The notes below the pieces were generated by a model. That model saw only the letters and a list, made by a program, of their open reading frames with translations, did not search any database and was not told where the DNA came from. From Novosphingobium marinum (lineage in GTDB: Bacteria > Pseudomonadota > Alphaproteobacteria > Sphingomonadales > Sphingomonadaceae): 64,000 nt of DNA. The DNA is taken from assembly GCF_013408095.1 (NCBI RefSeq), contig NZ_JACBZF010000004.1, forward strand, positions 186,001 through 250,000, read 5' to 3'. Of this stretch, positions 47,081 through 56,180 are shown piece by piece; position 1 is the first letter of the stretch, and each line of letters starts with the position of its first letter. The translations under genes and the position numbers were made by a program.

Positions 47081-47515
47081 CTACCTGTTCTTCATGCACT
47101 GCTCGCAGAAGGGCTTGCCGTCCCGCGCAGCGCCGATCATCGCTTCGGCCATTTCCTTGGGATCGACGTCCCCGCCCTCGATCGGCATGTTGACCATCGT
47201 CATCGCGAAAGAACCGATGTCGGGTACCGAAACGCCGACCATGCCGATCAGCACGGTGAACGCGCCCATCATGATCGCTCCGCCGCACAGGGTGGGATCG
47301 CCCATGCGGGCTGCCGGGCGCTTGCCGACAAGCACCGTCGGCGAGCCGAAAACGATGGGAACCTGGGCCGGAACGCAGAACACGTTGTCGAGCATCCGCG
47401 CCTGCGGGCGCTTTTCGGTCAGCACCGTCACTTCGCAAGGGGGAGCGACGGGCGCGCCCGAAGGCAGGAGGGCGCAGATATGCGGATCGCCGATGCGTGC
47501 GGCTGGCTGGCTCAT
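47081..47515 (-). CDS. PAAR-motif spike protein
   Basis: The 144-residue protein has the repeating PAAR pattern: PAARIGDPHICALLPSG, RPQARMLDNVFC, GSPTVLVGKRPAARMGDPTLCGG and GAFTVLIGM. PAAR proteins sharpen the tip of T6SS and related contractile spikes. The C-terminal about 45 residues are not PAAR and end GKPFCEQCMKNR with two cysteines that could bind metal; no toxin fold is recognisable. It precedes the DUF4123 gene. Confidence 0.87.
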   Translation of the reverse strand: MSQPAARIGDPHICALLPSGAPVAPPCEVTVLTEKRPQARMLDNVFCVPAQVPIVFGSPTVLVGKRPAARMGDPTLCGGAIMMGAFTVLIGMVGVSVPDIGSFAMTMVNMPIEGGDVDPKEMAEAMIGAARDGKPFCEQCMKNR

Positions 47516-47600
47516 GACATTCCGGCCCTGTCCCGTGGAAGGTGCGGCGAAAAGACTACACCCATGCGGCGCATTCTACAACGCCGCAGCGCGCGGGCGT

Positions 47601-48161
47601 TCAGGCGCTGCCGGTCTGCCCGGCCAGCAGGGCGGGATCGATGCCCTCGGCCTGCCAGCAGGCGGTCCACCGGTCGAGCGGCGAGGTATCGTAGAGGATA
47701 CCCTCGTGTCCTTCCGCCGCATACCAGCCGTGGCGGCGCATCTCGCTTTCGAGCTGACCCTCGCCCCAGCCGGCATAGCCGAGCGCGAATTGCCAGCGGC
47801 TAGGACCGCGCCCTTCGGCGATGGCCTTGAGCACGTCGAGCGACGCCGACAGCGCACCGAACGGCTTGACCTCGATAGTGTCGACCCCGCCCCAGTCGGT
47901 CGAATGCAGGATGAAGCCGCGTCCCGGCTCCACCGGGCCACCGTGCAGGACCTCGCGGTCCGGAGCATCGCCCGGATCGATCTCCAGCACTTCCAGCAAT
48001 TCGTGAAAGCGCACGCCTTCGCGCAGGTGACCTATGCCGATGCCGAGCGCCCCGTGCTCGTCGTGCACGCACATCGCGATGACCGAGCGTTCGAAGCGGG
48101 GGTCGGCCATTCCGGGCATCGCCAGCAGGAGCCTGCCGGAAAGGTACTGCGCTTCGCTCAT
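47601..48161 (-). CDS. YqgE/AlgH family protein (DUF179)
   Basis: The 186-residue cytoplasmic protein matches the YqgE/AlgH family: YLSGRLLLAMPGMADPRFERSVI at the start, HGGPVEPGRGFILHS in the middle and FALGYAGWGEGQLESEM toward the end. It was linked to alginate regulation in Pseudomonas, but the molecular function is not settled. It lies 85 nt upstream of the PAAR gene in the direction of transcription and is divergent from the TonB receptor gene. Confidence 0.93.
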   Translation of the reverse strand: MSEAQYLSGRLLLAMPGMADPRFERSVIAMCVHDEHGALGIGIGHLREGVRFHELLEVLEIDPGDAPDREVLHGGPVEPGRGFILHSTDWGGVDTIEVKPFGALSASLDVLKAIAEGRGPSRWQFALGYAGWGEGQLESEMRRHGWYAAEGHEGILYDTSPLDRWTACWQAEGIDPALLAGQTGSA

Positions 48162-48307
48162 CGTACTTCCATTTAGGACGATGCGTTCGCGTCACAAGCT
48201 TGCGGTCTTTACGAATGCGCGTCGCAGCGACTATGCCGCCGTGCAAAACGGTGCCCGGAAGGGGCGCAGCGAGATTCTGCGGGAGAGAGCCGGAAGGCAT
48301 GCAATCG

Positions 48308-50329
48308 ATGAATTACAGGTACTTCACCGCGGTATCGCTGCTTGGCCTCGCCTGGATCGCGCAGCCCGCGCATGCACAGGATGCCGAGCCGCGCGAACCC
48401 ATCGTCGTGACCGGCAAGGGCCTGCCCGACACGCCCGCGACCCCGGCCTACGGCACCCAGGTGCTCGAGCGCGAACAGGTCGTCTCGACAGGATCGGGCC
48501 GGATCGAGGACGTGCTGTCCTCCGTCGCCGGCTTCCAGCAGTTCCGCAGGTCCGACAGCCGGTCCTCGAACCCTTCGGCGCAGGGCGTGACACTGCGCGC
48601 GCTGGGCGGCAACGCCACTAGCCGCGCGCTCGTCCTGCTCGACGGCGTGCCGATGGCGCATCCCTTCTTCGGCTACATCCCGCTCAGCGCCCTCGTCCCC
48701 GAGCGCCTCGAAACGGTTCGCGTGACGCGCGGCGGCGGGTCGGGAGCGTTCGGAGCCGGTGCGGTCGCCGGCACCATCGAGCTGCTCAGCGCCGACGCCG
48801 AAACCATCGGTCCGCTTTCCGCATCGGCGCTGGTCAACGATCGCGGCGGGACCGAAGCGTCCGCCGTTGGATCGGCCAACCTCGGTCAGGGCTTCGTTGT
48901 CGCAGGCGTGCGCTGGGACCGGGGCGACGGCTTCTGGACCACGCCGCGCGCCGACCGGGTGCCGGCCAGCGCCCGCGCCGCGTTCGACAGCTGGTCGGCC
49001 TCGCTGCGCGCCGTCGCGCCGCTCAACGACACGGTCGAGCTCCAGGCCAACGCGCTGATCTTCGATGACGAGCGCACCCTGCGCTTCGAGGGCGCCGACT
49101 CGACTTCGACCGGGCAGGATGCGAGCATCCGGCTGGTCGGTCGCGGCGAATGGGCCTTCGATGCCCTCGCCTACGTCCAGGCGCGCAATTTCTCGAACGT
49201 GGTGATCAGCTCGACCCGCTTCGTGCGCGTGCTCGACCAGCGCAACACGCCTTCGACGGGCCTTGGCGGCAAGTTCGAGCTGCGTCCCCCGGTCGGCCCG
49301 GACCATGTCCTGCGCATCGGGGCGGACCTGCGGATATCGGACGGCGAATTGCGCGAGGACCCGTACAGCGCCTTCAGCGGCCAGCGCACCGCGCGCCGTT
49401 TCGCGGGCGGACGCAACACCGACCTCGGCTTTTTCATTGAGGACGACTGGACCGTCGGCGACCTCGTGCTGACGGCGGGCGCACGTGCCGACCGCTGGAC
49501 CATCGAGGACGGATTCTACCGCGAATACGATGCCGACGACGCTCTCGCCATCGACGAGCGGTTCGCCGACCGGTCTGGTTGGGACGCCTCTTTCCGGGGC
49601 GGTGCGGTCTGGAACGCGGGAGGCGGCCTCTCGCTGCGCGCGGCGGCTTACAGCAACGTGCGACTTCCCACGCTCAACGAGCTTTACCGCCCCTTCGTCG
49701 TCTTCCCGGTCGTGACGAGGGCGAACGAGAACCTCGAGAACGAGGAATTGCGCGGGTTCGAGGCGGGAATCGATTTCGAACCTTCGGACAACGTCTCGCT
49801 TTCGCTCACCGCATTCGACAACGAGGTGAAGAACGCGGTCGCCAACGTCACCCTCGAACCGACGCTGCGGCAGCGGCGCAACGTCGATGCAATCCGTGCG
49901 CGCGGCCTCGAATTCGGAGCGAACCTTCGCTTCGGCACGGTGAGCCTCTACGGCTCGCTCGCCTGGACCGATGCCGAAGTGGAAGGCAGCGGCGCATCCG
50001 CCGCGCTTGACGGCATGCGTCCCTCGCAAGTGCCCGAGATCGCAGCGAGCGCCACGCTCGCCTGGACGCCTGCGCCCGACTGGCGGCTTGCGACCACGGT
50101 CAGGCATGTCGGCAAGCAGTTCGAGGACGACATGGAAACCGACGTCCTCCCGGCCGCGACGACCGTAGATGCTTATGCCGAGATTCCGCTGGCGCGCGGC
50201 ATCAGCGTCGTCCTGCGCGGCGAGAACCTGACCGACGAGACGATCTTCACGCGCAACCAAGGCGGATCGATCGACCTGGGCGTGCCGCGCACCGTCTGGG
50301 CCGGATTGAAATTGCGTCTCGGCCGCTGA
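48308..50329 (+). CDS. TonB-dependent outer-membrane receptor
   Basis: The 673-residue protein starts MNYRYFTAVSLLGL with a signal peptide ending at AHAQD. It has a TonB-box-like segment EPIVVTGKG, a plug domain (RIEDVLSSVAGFQQF, SSNPSAQGVTLRALGGNATSRALVLLDGVPM) and a beta-barrel ending LKLRLGR. The C-terminal residues are R rather than the usual aromatic. The ligand is not shown by the sequence; the neighbours (2Fe-2S subunit, arsC) give little help. An ATG three codons upstream is possible but too close to the GGAAGG site. Confidence 0.9.
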   Translation: MNYRYFTAVSLLGLAWIAQPAHAQDAEPREPIVVTGKGLPDTPATPAYGTQVLEREQVVSTGSGRIEDVLSSVAGFQQFRRSDSRSSNPSAQGVTLRALGGNATSRALVLLDGVPMAHPFFGYIPLSALVPERLETVRVTRGGGSGAFGAGAVAGTIELLSADAETIGPLSASALVNDRGGTEASAVGSANLGQGFVVAGVRWDRGDGFWTTPRADRVPASARAAFDSWSASLRAVAPLNDTVELQANALIFDDERTLRFEGADSTSTGQDASIRLVGRGEWAFDALAYVQARNFSNVVISSTRFVRVLDQRNTPSTGLGGKFELRPPVGPDHVLRIGADLRISDGELREDPYSAFSGQRTARRFAGGRNTDLGFFIEDDWTVGDLVLTAGARADRWTIEDGFYREYDADDALAIDERFADRSGWDASFRGGAVWNAGGGLSLRAAAYSNVRLPTLNELYRPFVVFPVVTRANENLENEELRGFEAGIDFEPSDNVSLSLTAFDNEVKNAVANVTLEPTLRQRRNVDAIRARGLEFGANLRFGTVSLYGSLAWTDAEVEGSGASAALDGMRPSQVPEIAASATLAWTPAPDWRLATTVRHVGKQFEDDMETDVLPAATTVDAYAEIPLARGISVVLRGENLTDETIFTRNQGGSIDLGVPRTVWAGLKLRLGR

Positions 50330-50347
50330 GGCGGGTATGCCGCAACA

Positions 50348-50887
50348 ATGTCGCGCCTGACCGTCAACGAGCGTCCCGTCGCCTTCGACATGGACCCGCA
50401 GACACCCCTCCTGTGGGCATTGCGCGACGCGGCGAACCTGACCGGCACCAAATACGGCTGCGGAGTGGGCGATTGCGGCGCCTGCATGGTCCTCGTCGAC
50501 GGGGAGGCGCTGCGCTCCTGCCTCATCACGATCGGCGAGGCTGAAGGCAGGTTCGTCACCACGATCGAGGGCCTTTCGCGCGACCGGTCGCATCCGGTGC
50601 AGCAGGCCCTGGTGGCAGAGCAGGCGATCCAGTGCGGTTTCTGCACCCCGGGCATTGCCATTGCAGCCGCCGCGCTCCTGGCGCGCAACGCCGATCCCGG
50701 CGAGGAGGAGATCGGCCAAGCCATCCCCAACCTGTGCCGCTGCGGGGTCTACCCCCGGCTCGTTCGCGCGATCCAGCGGGCCGGGCGCGTCATGCGCCGC
50801 GCCGAGACGATCAGCGCTGCCCCCGCGCCCGGCATAAGCCCCGACGACGCGGCCGAGGCCGTTCCGGCCCTGCGCACAAGCGAATGA
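50348..50887 (+). CDS. Orphan 2Fe-2S subunit of a xanthine-oxidase-family enzyme
   Basis: Small electron-transfer subunit of the CoxS/IorA type. The 179-residue protein has the plant-ferredoxin cluster GTKYGCGVGDCGACMVLVDG followed by a Cys in LRSCLIT, and the second cluster in QCGFCTPG and NLCRCGVYPR. Such subunits normally pair with a large molybdopterin subunit encoded next door, but the following gene is arsC-like and none is present here. It lies 18 nt after the TonB receptor gene, so the two may be co-transcribed. Confidence 0.9.
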   Translation: MSRLTVNERPVAFDMDPQTPLLWALRDAANLTGTKYGCGVGDCGACMVLVDGEALRSCLITIGEAEGRFVTTIEGLSRDRSHPVQQALVAEQAIQCGFCTPGIAIAAAALLARNADPGEEEIGQAIPNLCRCGVYPRLVRAIQRAGRVMRRAETISAAPAPGISPDDAAEAVPALRTSE

Positions 50888-50916
50888 CCGATCCTGCCTG
50901 ACGAAGGGAAAAGACG

Positions 50917-51261
50917 ATGAAAGCCACGATCTGGCACAACCCGAAATGCGGTACCTCGCGCAAGACGCTCGCGATCCTCGAGGAAACGCCCGGCGTAGAG
51001 GTCAACGTCATCGAATACCTCAAGACTCCGCCGCCTGCCGAAAAGCTTGCGCAGCTTTACCGCGACGCCGGGATCGCGCCGCAGCAGGGGCTTCGCCTGC
51101 GTGGCACCGACGCAGAGGAACGCGGCCTGACGGAAGCGCAAGATGCCGTCGTTCTCGAAGCGATGTCGAACGAGCCGATCCTGATCGAGCGCCCGCTCGT
51201 CGAGACCGAGAAGGGCGTCCGCTTGTGCCGCCCGCAGGACAAGGTGCGCGAGATACTCTGA
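50917..51261 (+). CDS. Arsenate reductase family protein (ArsC, glutaredoxin-dependent type)
   Basis: The 114-residue thioredoxin-fold protein starts with the catalytic segment WHNPKCGTSRKTLAILEE, in which the Cys of NPKCGTS is the arsenate nucleophile. It ends with the conserved RPLVETEKGVRLCRP. It reduces arsenate using glutathione and glutaredoxin if active. Related ArsC-like proteins (Spx, YffB) have other roles, and no arsB, acr3 or arsR lies nearby, so resistance is not proven. Confidence 0.85.
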   Translation: MKATIWHNPKCGTSRKTLAILEETPGVEVNVIEYLKTPPPAEKLAQLYRDAGIAPQQGLRLRGTDAEERGLTEAQDAVVLEAMSNEPILIERPLVETEKGVRLCRPQDKVREIL

Positions 51262-51356
51262 CGCTTTCCTGACGGTCAGCTTGCATTGATGCGTCAAATT
51301 TGCGAACGCCCACGCTTCGCAACACCGATGCAGGCAAGGCAGGAACAGACCCGGGA

Positions 51357-51998
51357 ATGACGAGCAGCGAGCTTGCAAGAGAACCGTTTTCGCGGCGGAT
51401 GAAGACGCGGATGCGGCGGATGCTCGGCCCCTGGGGCGTGTTTTTCGAAGGTTTCGTGAAGAACCCCGTGATGGTCGGATCGGTGATCCCGTCCTCGCGC
51501 TTCACCATCGAGAAGATGCTCGGCCCCGTCAAATGGGACGAGTGCCAGCTGTTCGTCGAGTACGGACCCGGCGTGGGCACGTTCTGCCGTCCGATCCTCG
51601 ACAGGCTGCGCCGCGACGGCATGCTGATCGTGATCGACACGAACCGGCTCTACATCGACTACCTCAACGCGACGATCAGCGACAGCCGTTTCGTCGCGAT
51701 CCACGGCTCTGCCGCCGACGTCGAGGACATCGTTCGCGCGCACGGGCATACCCATGCCGACTACGTGCTGTCCGGCCTGCCCTTTTCGACCCTGCCCGAG
51801 GGGGTGGGCCCTGCCATCGCCGATGCCACGCACCGCGTGATCCGGCCAGGCGGGGCGTTCCTCGTCTACCAGTTCTCGGCCCGCGCGCGCGACTACATGG
51901 CGCGCAACTTCAAGCGCATCGATGAGGATTTCGTCGCGCTCAACGTGCCGCCGTGCAAGCTCTACTGGGGCTGGAAGGACACTCCGGGCGACGCCTGA
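51357..51998 (+). CDS. Class I SAM-dependent methyltransferase (PmtA-like)
   Basis: The 213-residue protein starts MTSSELAREPF and has a leading stretch LGPWGVFFEGFVKNPVMVGSVIPSS followed by the SAM-binding motif VEYGPGVGTFCRPIL and IDTNRLYIDYL. This N-terminus (GxxxPSS before motif I) is typical of phospholipid N-methyltransferases of the PmtA type and of rRNA dimethyladenosine-like enzymes. The substrate is uncertain. It ends 15 nt before the converging membrane-protein gene. Confidence 0.8.
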   Translation: MTSSELAREPFSRRMKTRMRRMLGPWGVFFEGFVKNPVMVGSVIPSSRFTIEKMLGPVKWDECQLFVEYGPGVGTFCRPILDRLRRDGMLIVIDTNRLYIDYLNATISDSRFVAIHGSAADVEDIVRAHGHTHADYVLSGLPFSTLPEGVGPAIADATHRVIRPGGAFLVYQFSARARDYMARNFKRIDEDFVALNVPPCKLYWGWKDTPGDA

Positions 51999-52013
51999 GC
52001 CGGCGTCCCGGCC

Positions 52014-52829
52014 CTATTCGAACGGCCTGCTTTCCGCTTCGGGCGAAGGCCCGGCAAGCTGCCGGTGCGCCGCCGCGACGATCGCCACGAAATAGAGCGC
52101 CATGACCGCGCTGAGCGTGGCCGAGACCACGGTCGCGATGACTTCGCCGGTCACCTGTCCCACCAGGAGCGCGGCGATGATCCCGATGAACGCTGTCGCG
52201 ATCAGGATCACCACTGTGAAGGCGACGGCGACGAGAGCGTAGAAAAGCCCGAGCCGCCAGCCGTTGCCCCTGGTCAGAAGCCACGAGCGCTTGAGCGCCT
52301 CGAGCGGATTGCGCTGCCCTTCGACAGCGATGACCGGGGCCACCAGCGAGGACTTGACCGCCGCATAGATCGCCACGCCCGCCACGACGACGAGCGCGAC
52401 GCCCACGATCAGCGGAAGCCCGGTCGCGCCCGCCATGGCAAGCACGATCGCAGCGACGATCAGGATCCCGAGCCCCAGGATGATCTGGGCCAGGACATAG
52501 AATAGGAAATTGCCGAAGCCCGACTTGATCGCCTCGCCCACCGTTGGGCGGGCCTTGTCGGTCAGGAGAGTGAGCAGCGCCAGCGTACCCGCCGCCTGGA
52601 ACAGCATGGCGAGTATCAGGAACGGTGAGGCAGACGCATAATAGCCGGTCATCATCGCCAGCATCGCTTCCTCGTCCATGCCCGCCGTCGGCTCGGGCGC
52701 GGGCAGGAGCAGGCCGAAGGCAAGGCCCGGCAGCAGATAGAACACGCCGGCCAGCGCCAGCAGGACGTCGCGGTTGGCGGAAATCGCCGTCGATGCCTGC
52801 TTCCAGGCCCGGTTGCTGTCGAACTTCAT
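52014..52829 (-). CDS. Integral membrane protein, glycerophosphodiesterase membrane-domain-like
   Basis: The 271-residue protein has six hydrophobic segments (about residues 24-44, 65-90, 112-160, 163-190 and two near 200-255) and a central motif [33 protein letters not shown]. This PVIAVE...A..RSW.LT pattern occurs in the membrane domain of GDPD-type and related DUF975-like proteins. No enzymatic domain is attached. The start [11 protein letters not shown] follows a GAGGAGCG ribosome site. It is divergent from lipB. Confidence 0.75.
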   Translation of the reverse strand: MKFDSNRAWKQASTAISANRDVLLALAGVFYLLPGLAFGLLLPAPEPTAGMDEEAMLAMMTGYYASASPFLILAMLFQAAGTLALLTLLTDKARPTVGEAIKSGFGNFLFYVLAQIILGLGILIVAAIVLAMAGATGLPLIVGVALVVVAGVAIYAAVKSSLVAPVIAVEGQRNPLEALKRSWLLTRGNGWRLGLFYALVAVAFTVVILIATAFIGIIAALLVGQVTGEVIATVVSATLSAVMALYFVAIVAAAHRQLAGPSPEAESRPFE

Positions 52830-52891
52830 TACCCGCTCCTCCTCGCGCGGGGGCCTTGATAACCGCAGCGAATGGGGCCACGCAACGCGCC

Positions 52892-53587
52892 ATGCACAGC
52901 GATTTGTCCGCAACCGTGGATTGGCCCTCCGAAATCGAACTGCGGCGCGAAACATCGCCGGTTCCCTACCGCGCCGCGCTCGACGAAATGACCGCGCGCA
53001 ACGCGGCGATCGCCGCGGAAGAGGCGGGCGAACTGGTCTGGCTGCTCGAGCATCCGCCGGTCTATACCGCCGGCACCAGCGCGGCGGCGGGCGAACTGCT
53101 CGATCCGCGATTCGAGGTCGTCGAGGCGGGGCGCGGCGGGCGCTACACCTATCACGGCCCGGGTCAGCGCGTGGGTTATGTCCTGCTCGATCTCAGGCGG
53201 CGTGCCCGCGACGTGCGCGGGTTCGTGCACGCGCTGGAAGGCTGGGTGATCACGACGCTTGCGGATTTCGGCATCGAGGCGTTTCGCCGCGAGGGGCGCA
53301 TCGGCATCTGGACTTTCGAGAAGGACGGCTCCGAAGCCAAGATCGGCGCTATCGGCGTTCGCATCCGGCGCTGGGTCACGATGCACGGCTTCTCGGTCAA
53401 CCTCGACCCCGATCTGTCGCACTTCACCGGCATCGTGCCGTGCGGGATCGAGGAATACGGCGTTACCAGCCTTGCGCGGCTTGGTGTGAAGGTTGATCAG
53501 GCGGGCTGGGATCGGGCATTGCTGGGCCATGCCGGCGCATTTTTCGCCGCGCTCGATCGCCCGTGTCCGACGGAGGAGGTCCGATGA
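52892..53587 (+). CDS. lipB: Octanoyl-[acyl carrier protein] transferase LipB
   Basis: Transfers octanoyl groups from ACP to lipoyl domains in lipoate synthesis. The 231-residue protein has the LipB motifs [32 protein letters not shown] with the substrate-binding loop, [20 protein letters not shown] with the catalytic Lys, and the catalytic Cys in [12 protein letters not shown]. The start is the ATG at 52892. It overlaps the small lipoprotein gene by ATGA. Confidence 0.96.
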   Translation: MHSDLSATVDWPSEIELRRETSPVPYRAALDEMTARNAAIAAEEAGELVWLLEHPPVYTAGTSAAAGELLDPRFEVVEAGRGGRYTYHGPGQRVGYVLLDLRRRARDVRGFVHALEGWVITTLADFGIEAFRREGRIGIWTFEKDGSEAKIGAIGVRIRRWVTMHGFSVNLDPDLSHFTGIVPCGIEEYGVTSLARLGVKVDQAGWDRALLGHAGAFFAALDRPCPTEEVR

Positions 53588-53829
53588 AGTCAGTTGCGCA
53601 ACTTGCGATAACCGTGGCCCTGTTTACGGGGCTCTCCGCCTGCGAGGACCAGAAGGTGCCCGAACGGCAGGCGGGCGCGGGCGGCGAAATCCTCGAGCGC
53701 TCCGTCAGCGACGACATGCTGCCCTACGATACCGTCCGGTCGCAGCCGCCGCTGGTCAGTGAAGCGCCCGAAGACGATGCATCCGGAGACGCGGAAGCGG
53801 AAGCGGACGCGGAAGACGCCGGGGACTGA
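53584..53829 (+). CDS. Small lipoprotein, 81 aa
   Basis: The ATG overlaps the lipB stop. The product [16 protein letters not shown] has a lipoprotein signal ending in the lipobox LSAC, followed by an acidic mature region rich in Glu, Asp and Ala ([11 protein letters not shown] at the end). I do not recognise a family. Overlap with lipB suggests co-translation. Its acidic tail is low complexity. Confidence 0.65.
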   Translation: MKSVAQLAITVALFTGLSACEDQKVPERQAGAGGEILERSVSDDMLPYDTVRSQPPLVSEAPEDDASGDAEAEADAEDAGD

Positions 53830-53833
53830 GGCG

Positions 53834-54748
53834 TCAGGCCGGTCGCAGGATGGGCGGGCGCCTTTGCGCCGCGCTCGCTTCGCCCAGCTCGATCAGGCCC
53901 TTGGCCACGCGAAGGCGAGACAGGTCGACCTCGCGGCGGTCCTTGGGGTAGGCGCCCGTCGGACCGTCGCCGTCGAGCGCGGACACCAGCCGTTGCGCTT
54001 CGGCGAGTTCATCGGCGCTTGGCGTGAAGGCTTCGTTGATCGCTGCGACCTGTTCGATGCGCGAGCACAGCATCCCGGTGAACCCGTCGCCGCGCGCCAC
54101 CCTGGCGACCGCGAGCGCCTCGTCCGCGACTGCCGGATCGAGCCAGTCGAGCGCCGCCAGCCCGCATCCGTGCGCTGCAAGCAGGGTCTGCGCGCGGACG
54201 TAGCGAAAGGTATCGGCCCAGCCCGCGGCGGCATCGTAGGTGCGCGTCGCGCCGATCGATGCGCCGAGGCTCTCTGCGTCCCAGGCAAGCCCGGCAAGTC
54301 GCTGGTGATCGGCATCGAGGAACGCGGGAAGCGCAAGCGCCGCTCGCGGCGTATCGCCGACAAGGGCGACGATCTGCGTCGAGTTGGTCGCGATCTGCCC
54401 GCGCTGCTCGAATTCGTAGATTTCCGCGCCGATCTGGCGGATCGTGTTGGGCGAGGCAACGCCGGGAAGCAGGATGCCGTCGGGCGCGTTGCGCATCGCG
54501 GCGACAAGGTCTGGCCGCCATACGCTGGTATCGAGCGGATTGATTCGCACCCAGCGGCTGACGCGCTGTTCGGTCACCTGACGGCGGTGGGCGGCCAGCC
54601 ACTCGCTCGCCAGTTCGCGCCCGCGCTGTTGCTCCGGGCCCTCAAGACCCGCGAGATCCAGCACGATGGCATCGGCTCCGCAGCCCACCGCATCGGCAAG
54701 TGAAGCCTCGCGGTTGGCCGGCACGACGAGCCAGGACCGGTTGTTCAT
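53834..54748 (-). CDS. CitE-like HpcH/HpaI aldolase family protein
   Basis: The 304-residue TIM-barrel protein matches the CitE branch: SWLVVPANREASLADAVGCGADAIVLDLAGLEG at the start (the family has ED rather than LAG at the metal site), VRINPLDTSVW, GILLPGVASP and LVGDTPRAALALPAF. Members cleave citramalyl-CoA, malyl-CoA or similar esters. The Glu usually seen in LDLED is replaced here by Ala, which may affect metal binding. The start MNNRSWL is chosen over an in-frame upstream ATG. Confidence 0.75.
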   Translation of the reverse strand: MNNRSWLVVPANREASLADAVGCGADAIVLDLAGLEGPEQQRGRELASEWLAAHRRQVTEQRVSRWVRINPLDTSVWRPDLVAAMRNAPDGILLPGVASPNTIRQIGAEIYEFEQRGQIATNSTQIVALVGDTPRAALALPAFLDADHQRLAGLAWDAESLGASIGATRTYDAAAGWADTFRYVRAQTLLAAHGCGLAALDWLDPAVADEALAVARVARGDGFTGMLCSRIEQVAAINEAFTPSADELAEAQRLVSALDGDGPTGAYPKDRREVDLSRLRVAKGLIELGEASAAQRRPPILRPA

Positions 54749-54851
54749 AGTTGCGCGCCTTCCCCTTCGTTCGCAGTCGCGCGCCAGCCTAGCGGCGAAG
54801 GGTAAAGGAAGCGTGGCGTTCCGGTGAAATAGGGGCGCCAAAGGGCCGCGC

Positions 54852-56018
54852 CTAGAGCGCCTTCTCGTATATCGCGTATTCGCGGTTGATCGTGCTGTCG
54901 ATGGTGTCGGCGATGGCGACCATCCCCTTGTTGTCGTCGAGGATCCAGCCGATTTCGCCGCGCTTGCCGTCGTAGCGCGTGATCGCCGCCTGCCGGATGT
55001 ATTCGATCATCATGAAGGCCAGCTGGCTTGCAAGGCGCGAGGATTGCAGTTTCTTGCGCACGCCCATCAGCGGCACGCGCATGTCGGCGGGTCGCGGACG
55101 CCGCAGCCAGCGCAGAAGCTTGAGCCAGCCGAGCAGCGACGGGCGGCCATCGGCTCTCAGGATGCGCTTCTGTGCCTGGTTGAGGTCGGGCAGCGTCATC
55201 ATGAACGCCACCGGCTCCCCTTCGTATTCGGCGATGCGGATGAGGTCGGGATGGACGAGCGGCTTCAGCTTCTTGCCGGTGTGCGCGATTTCCTCGTCGG
55301 TAAACGGCACGAACCCCCAGTTGTCCGCCCACGCATCGTTCAGGATGTCGCAAATGATCGCGGCGTCCCGGTCGAAGTGCCTCAGTTCGACCTCGCGGAT
55401 CACGATCTTCGGGTTCTTCTCCCCCGAGGCGACGATGCGCCGGACGATCGGCGGGAATTCGGACCTGATGTCGAGTTCGTAGGTGTAGAGCGTCTTCACG
55501 CGTTCGTACCCCGCGCCCTCGACCCACGGCTGGTAGTGCGCGGGATGGTGGCCCATCATGACCATCGGCGCGTGGTCGTGCCCGCGCACCAGCAGGCCGG
55601 GCTCCTCCCAGACCGAAAGGTTCATCGGCGCCAGGACGCGAGTCATGCCTTCGTCGCGAAGCCACTGCTCGGCCCGGACGATGAGCGCGCGCGCCGTTTC
55701 CTCGTCCTCGGCCTCCATCGCGCCCCAGTTGCCGGTTCCCGGTCCCATGCCCTGCTCGGGTGGCTGGGCGAGCGCGATCTCGTCTATGTGAGCGGAAATC
55801 CGCCCCACCGTGCGTCCTCCCCGCCTTGCGAGGAAAAGCTGGCAGCGCGCATGTTCGAAGAACGGGTTCTTGCCGGGAGTGAACTTGGCAAGCTCCTCGA
55901 TCCGCAAATTCGATACCCAGTTGGGATCCCCGGCATGCATGCGATAGGCAAGATCGACGAATTCGGCACGCGCGGCCTTGTCGGAAACGGGTTCGATGAA
56001 TAGCTCGGCCGCGGCCAC
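54852..56018 (-). CDS. GNAT-fold-like protein of unknown function
   Basis: The 388-residue protein starts with a GTG. It has VDLAYRMHAGDPNWVSNLRIEE at the N-terminus and PMNLSVWEEPGLLVRGHDH, then a C-terminal GNAT-like domain with PVAFMMTLPDLNQ and a stretch LADDNKGM-type turn followed by REYAIYEKAL. Similar proteins are annotated as acyltransferase-like or dATP pyrophosphohydrolase-like without proof. No clear catalytic motif is seen. Divergent from the desaturase gene. Confidence 0.6.
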   Translation of the reverse strand: MAAAELFIEPVSDKAARAEFVDLAYRMHAGDPNWVSNLRIEELAKFTPGKNPFFEHARCQLFLARRGGRTVGRISAHIDEIALAQPPEQGMGPGTGNWGAMEAEDEETARALIVRAEQWLRDEGMTRVLAPMNLSVWEEPGLLVRGHDHAPMVMMGHHPAHYQPWVEGAGYERVKTLYTYELDIRSEFPPIVRRIVASGEKNPKIVIREVELRHFDRDAAIICDILNDAWADNWGFVPFTDEEIAHTGKKLKPLVHPDLIRIAEYEGEPVAFMMTLPDLNQAQKRILRADGRPSLLGWLKLLRWLRRPRPADMRVPLMGVRKKLQSSRLASQLAFMMIEYIRQAAITRYDGKRGEIGWILDDNKGMVAIADTIDSTINREYAIYEKAL

Positions 56019-56180
56019 GTTCCTGCCTTTGTTCGGGTCTAGTTAAGTCGGGTTTCGCGAAATGCGGGCGGTCGAGACACCTTGTCAAGCGAACTCGCTT
56101 GCGCCAACGGCGCCCCGGCGAACGACCGACCACCCCGCAGCAACAGGGACTCGACCGGGACCACTTGTGGAATTGACGGC

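Noticed and set aside
48162..48307. Possible glycine or cobalamin riboswitch before the TonB receptor (GCGGGAGAGAGCCGGAAGG)
   Set aside because: The purine-rich match is short. The conserved partner segments of both riboswitch classes are missing before the start codon.
48209..50719. 836-codon minus-strand open frame opposite the TonB receptor and 2Fe-2S genes
   Set aside because: Its composition is typical of shadow frames and the plus-strand products are clear family members.
56019..56180. Small hairpin CAAGCGA-ACT-CGCTTG before the desaturase as an operator
   Set aside because: It is a short imperfect palindrome with no matching site elsewhere in the window and no clear promoter around it.
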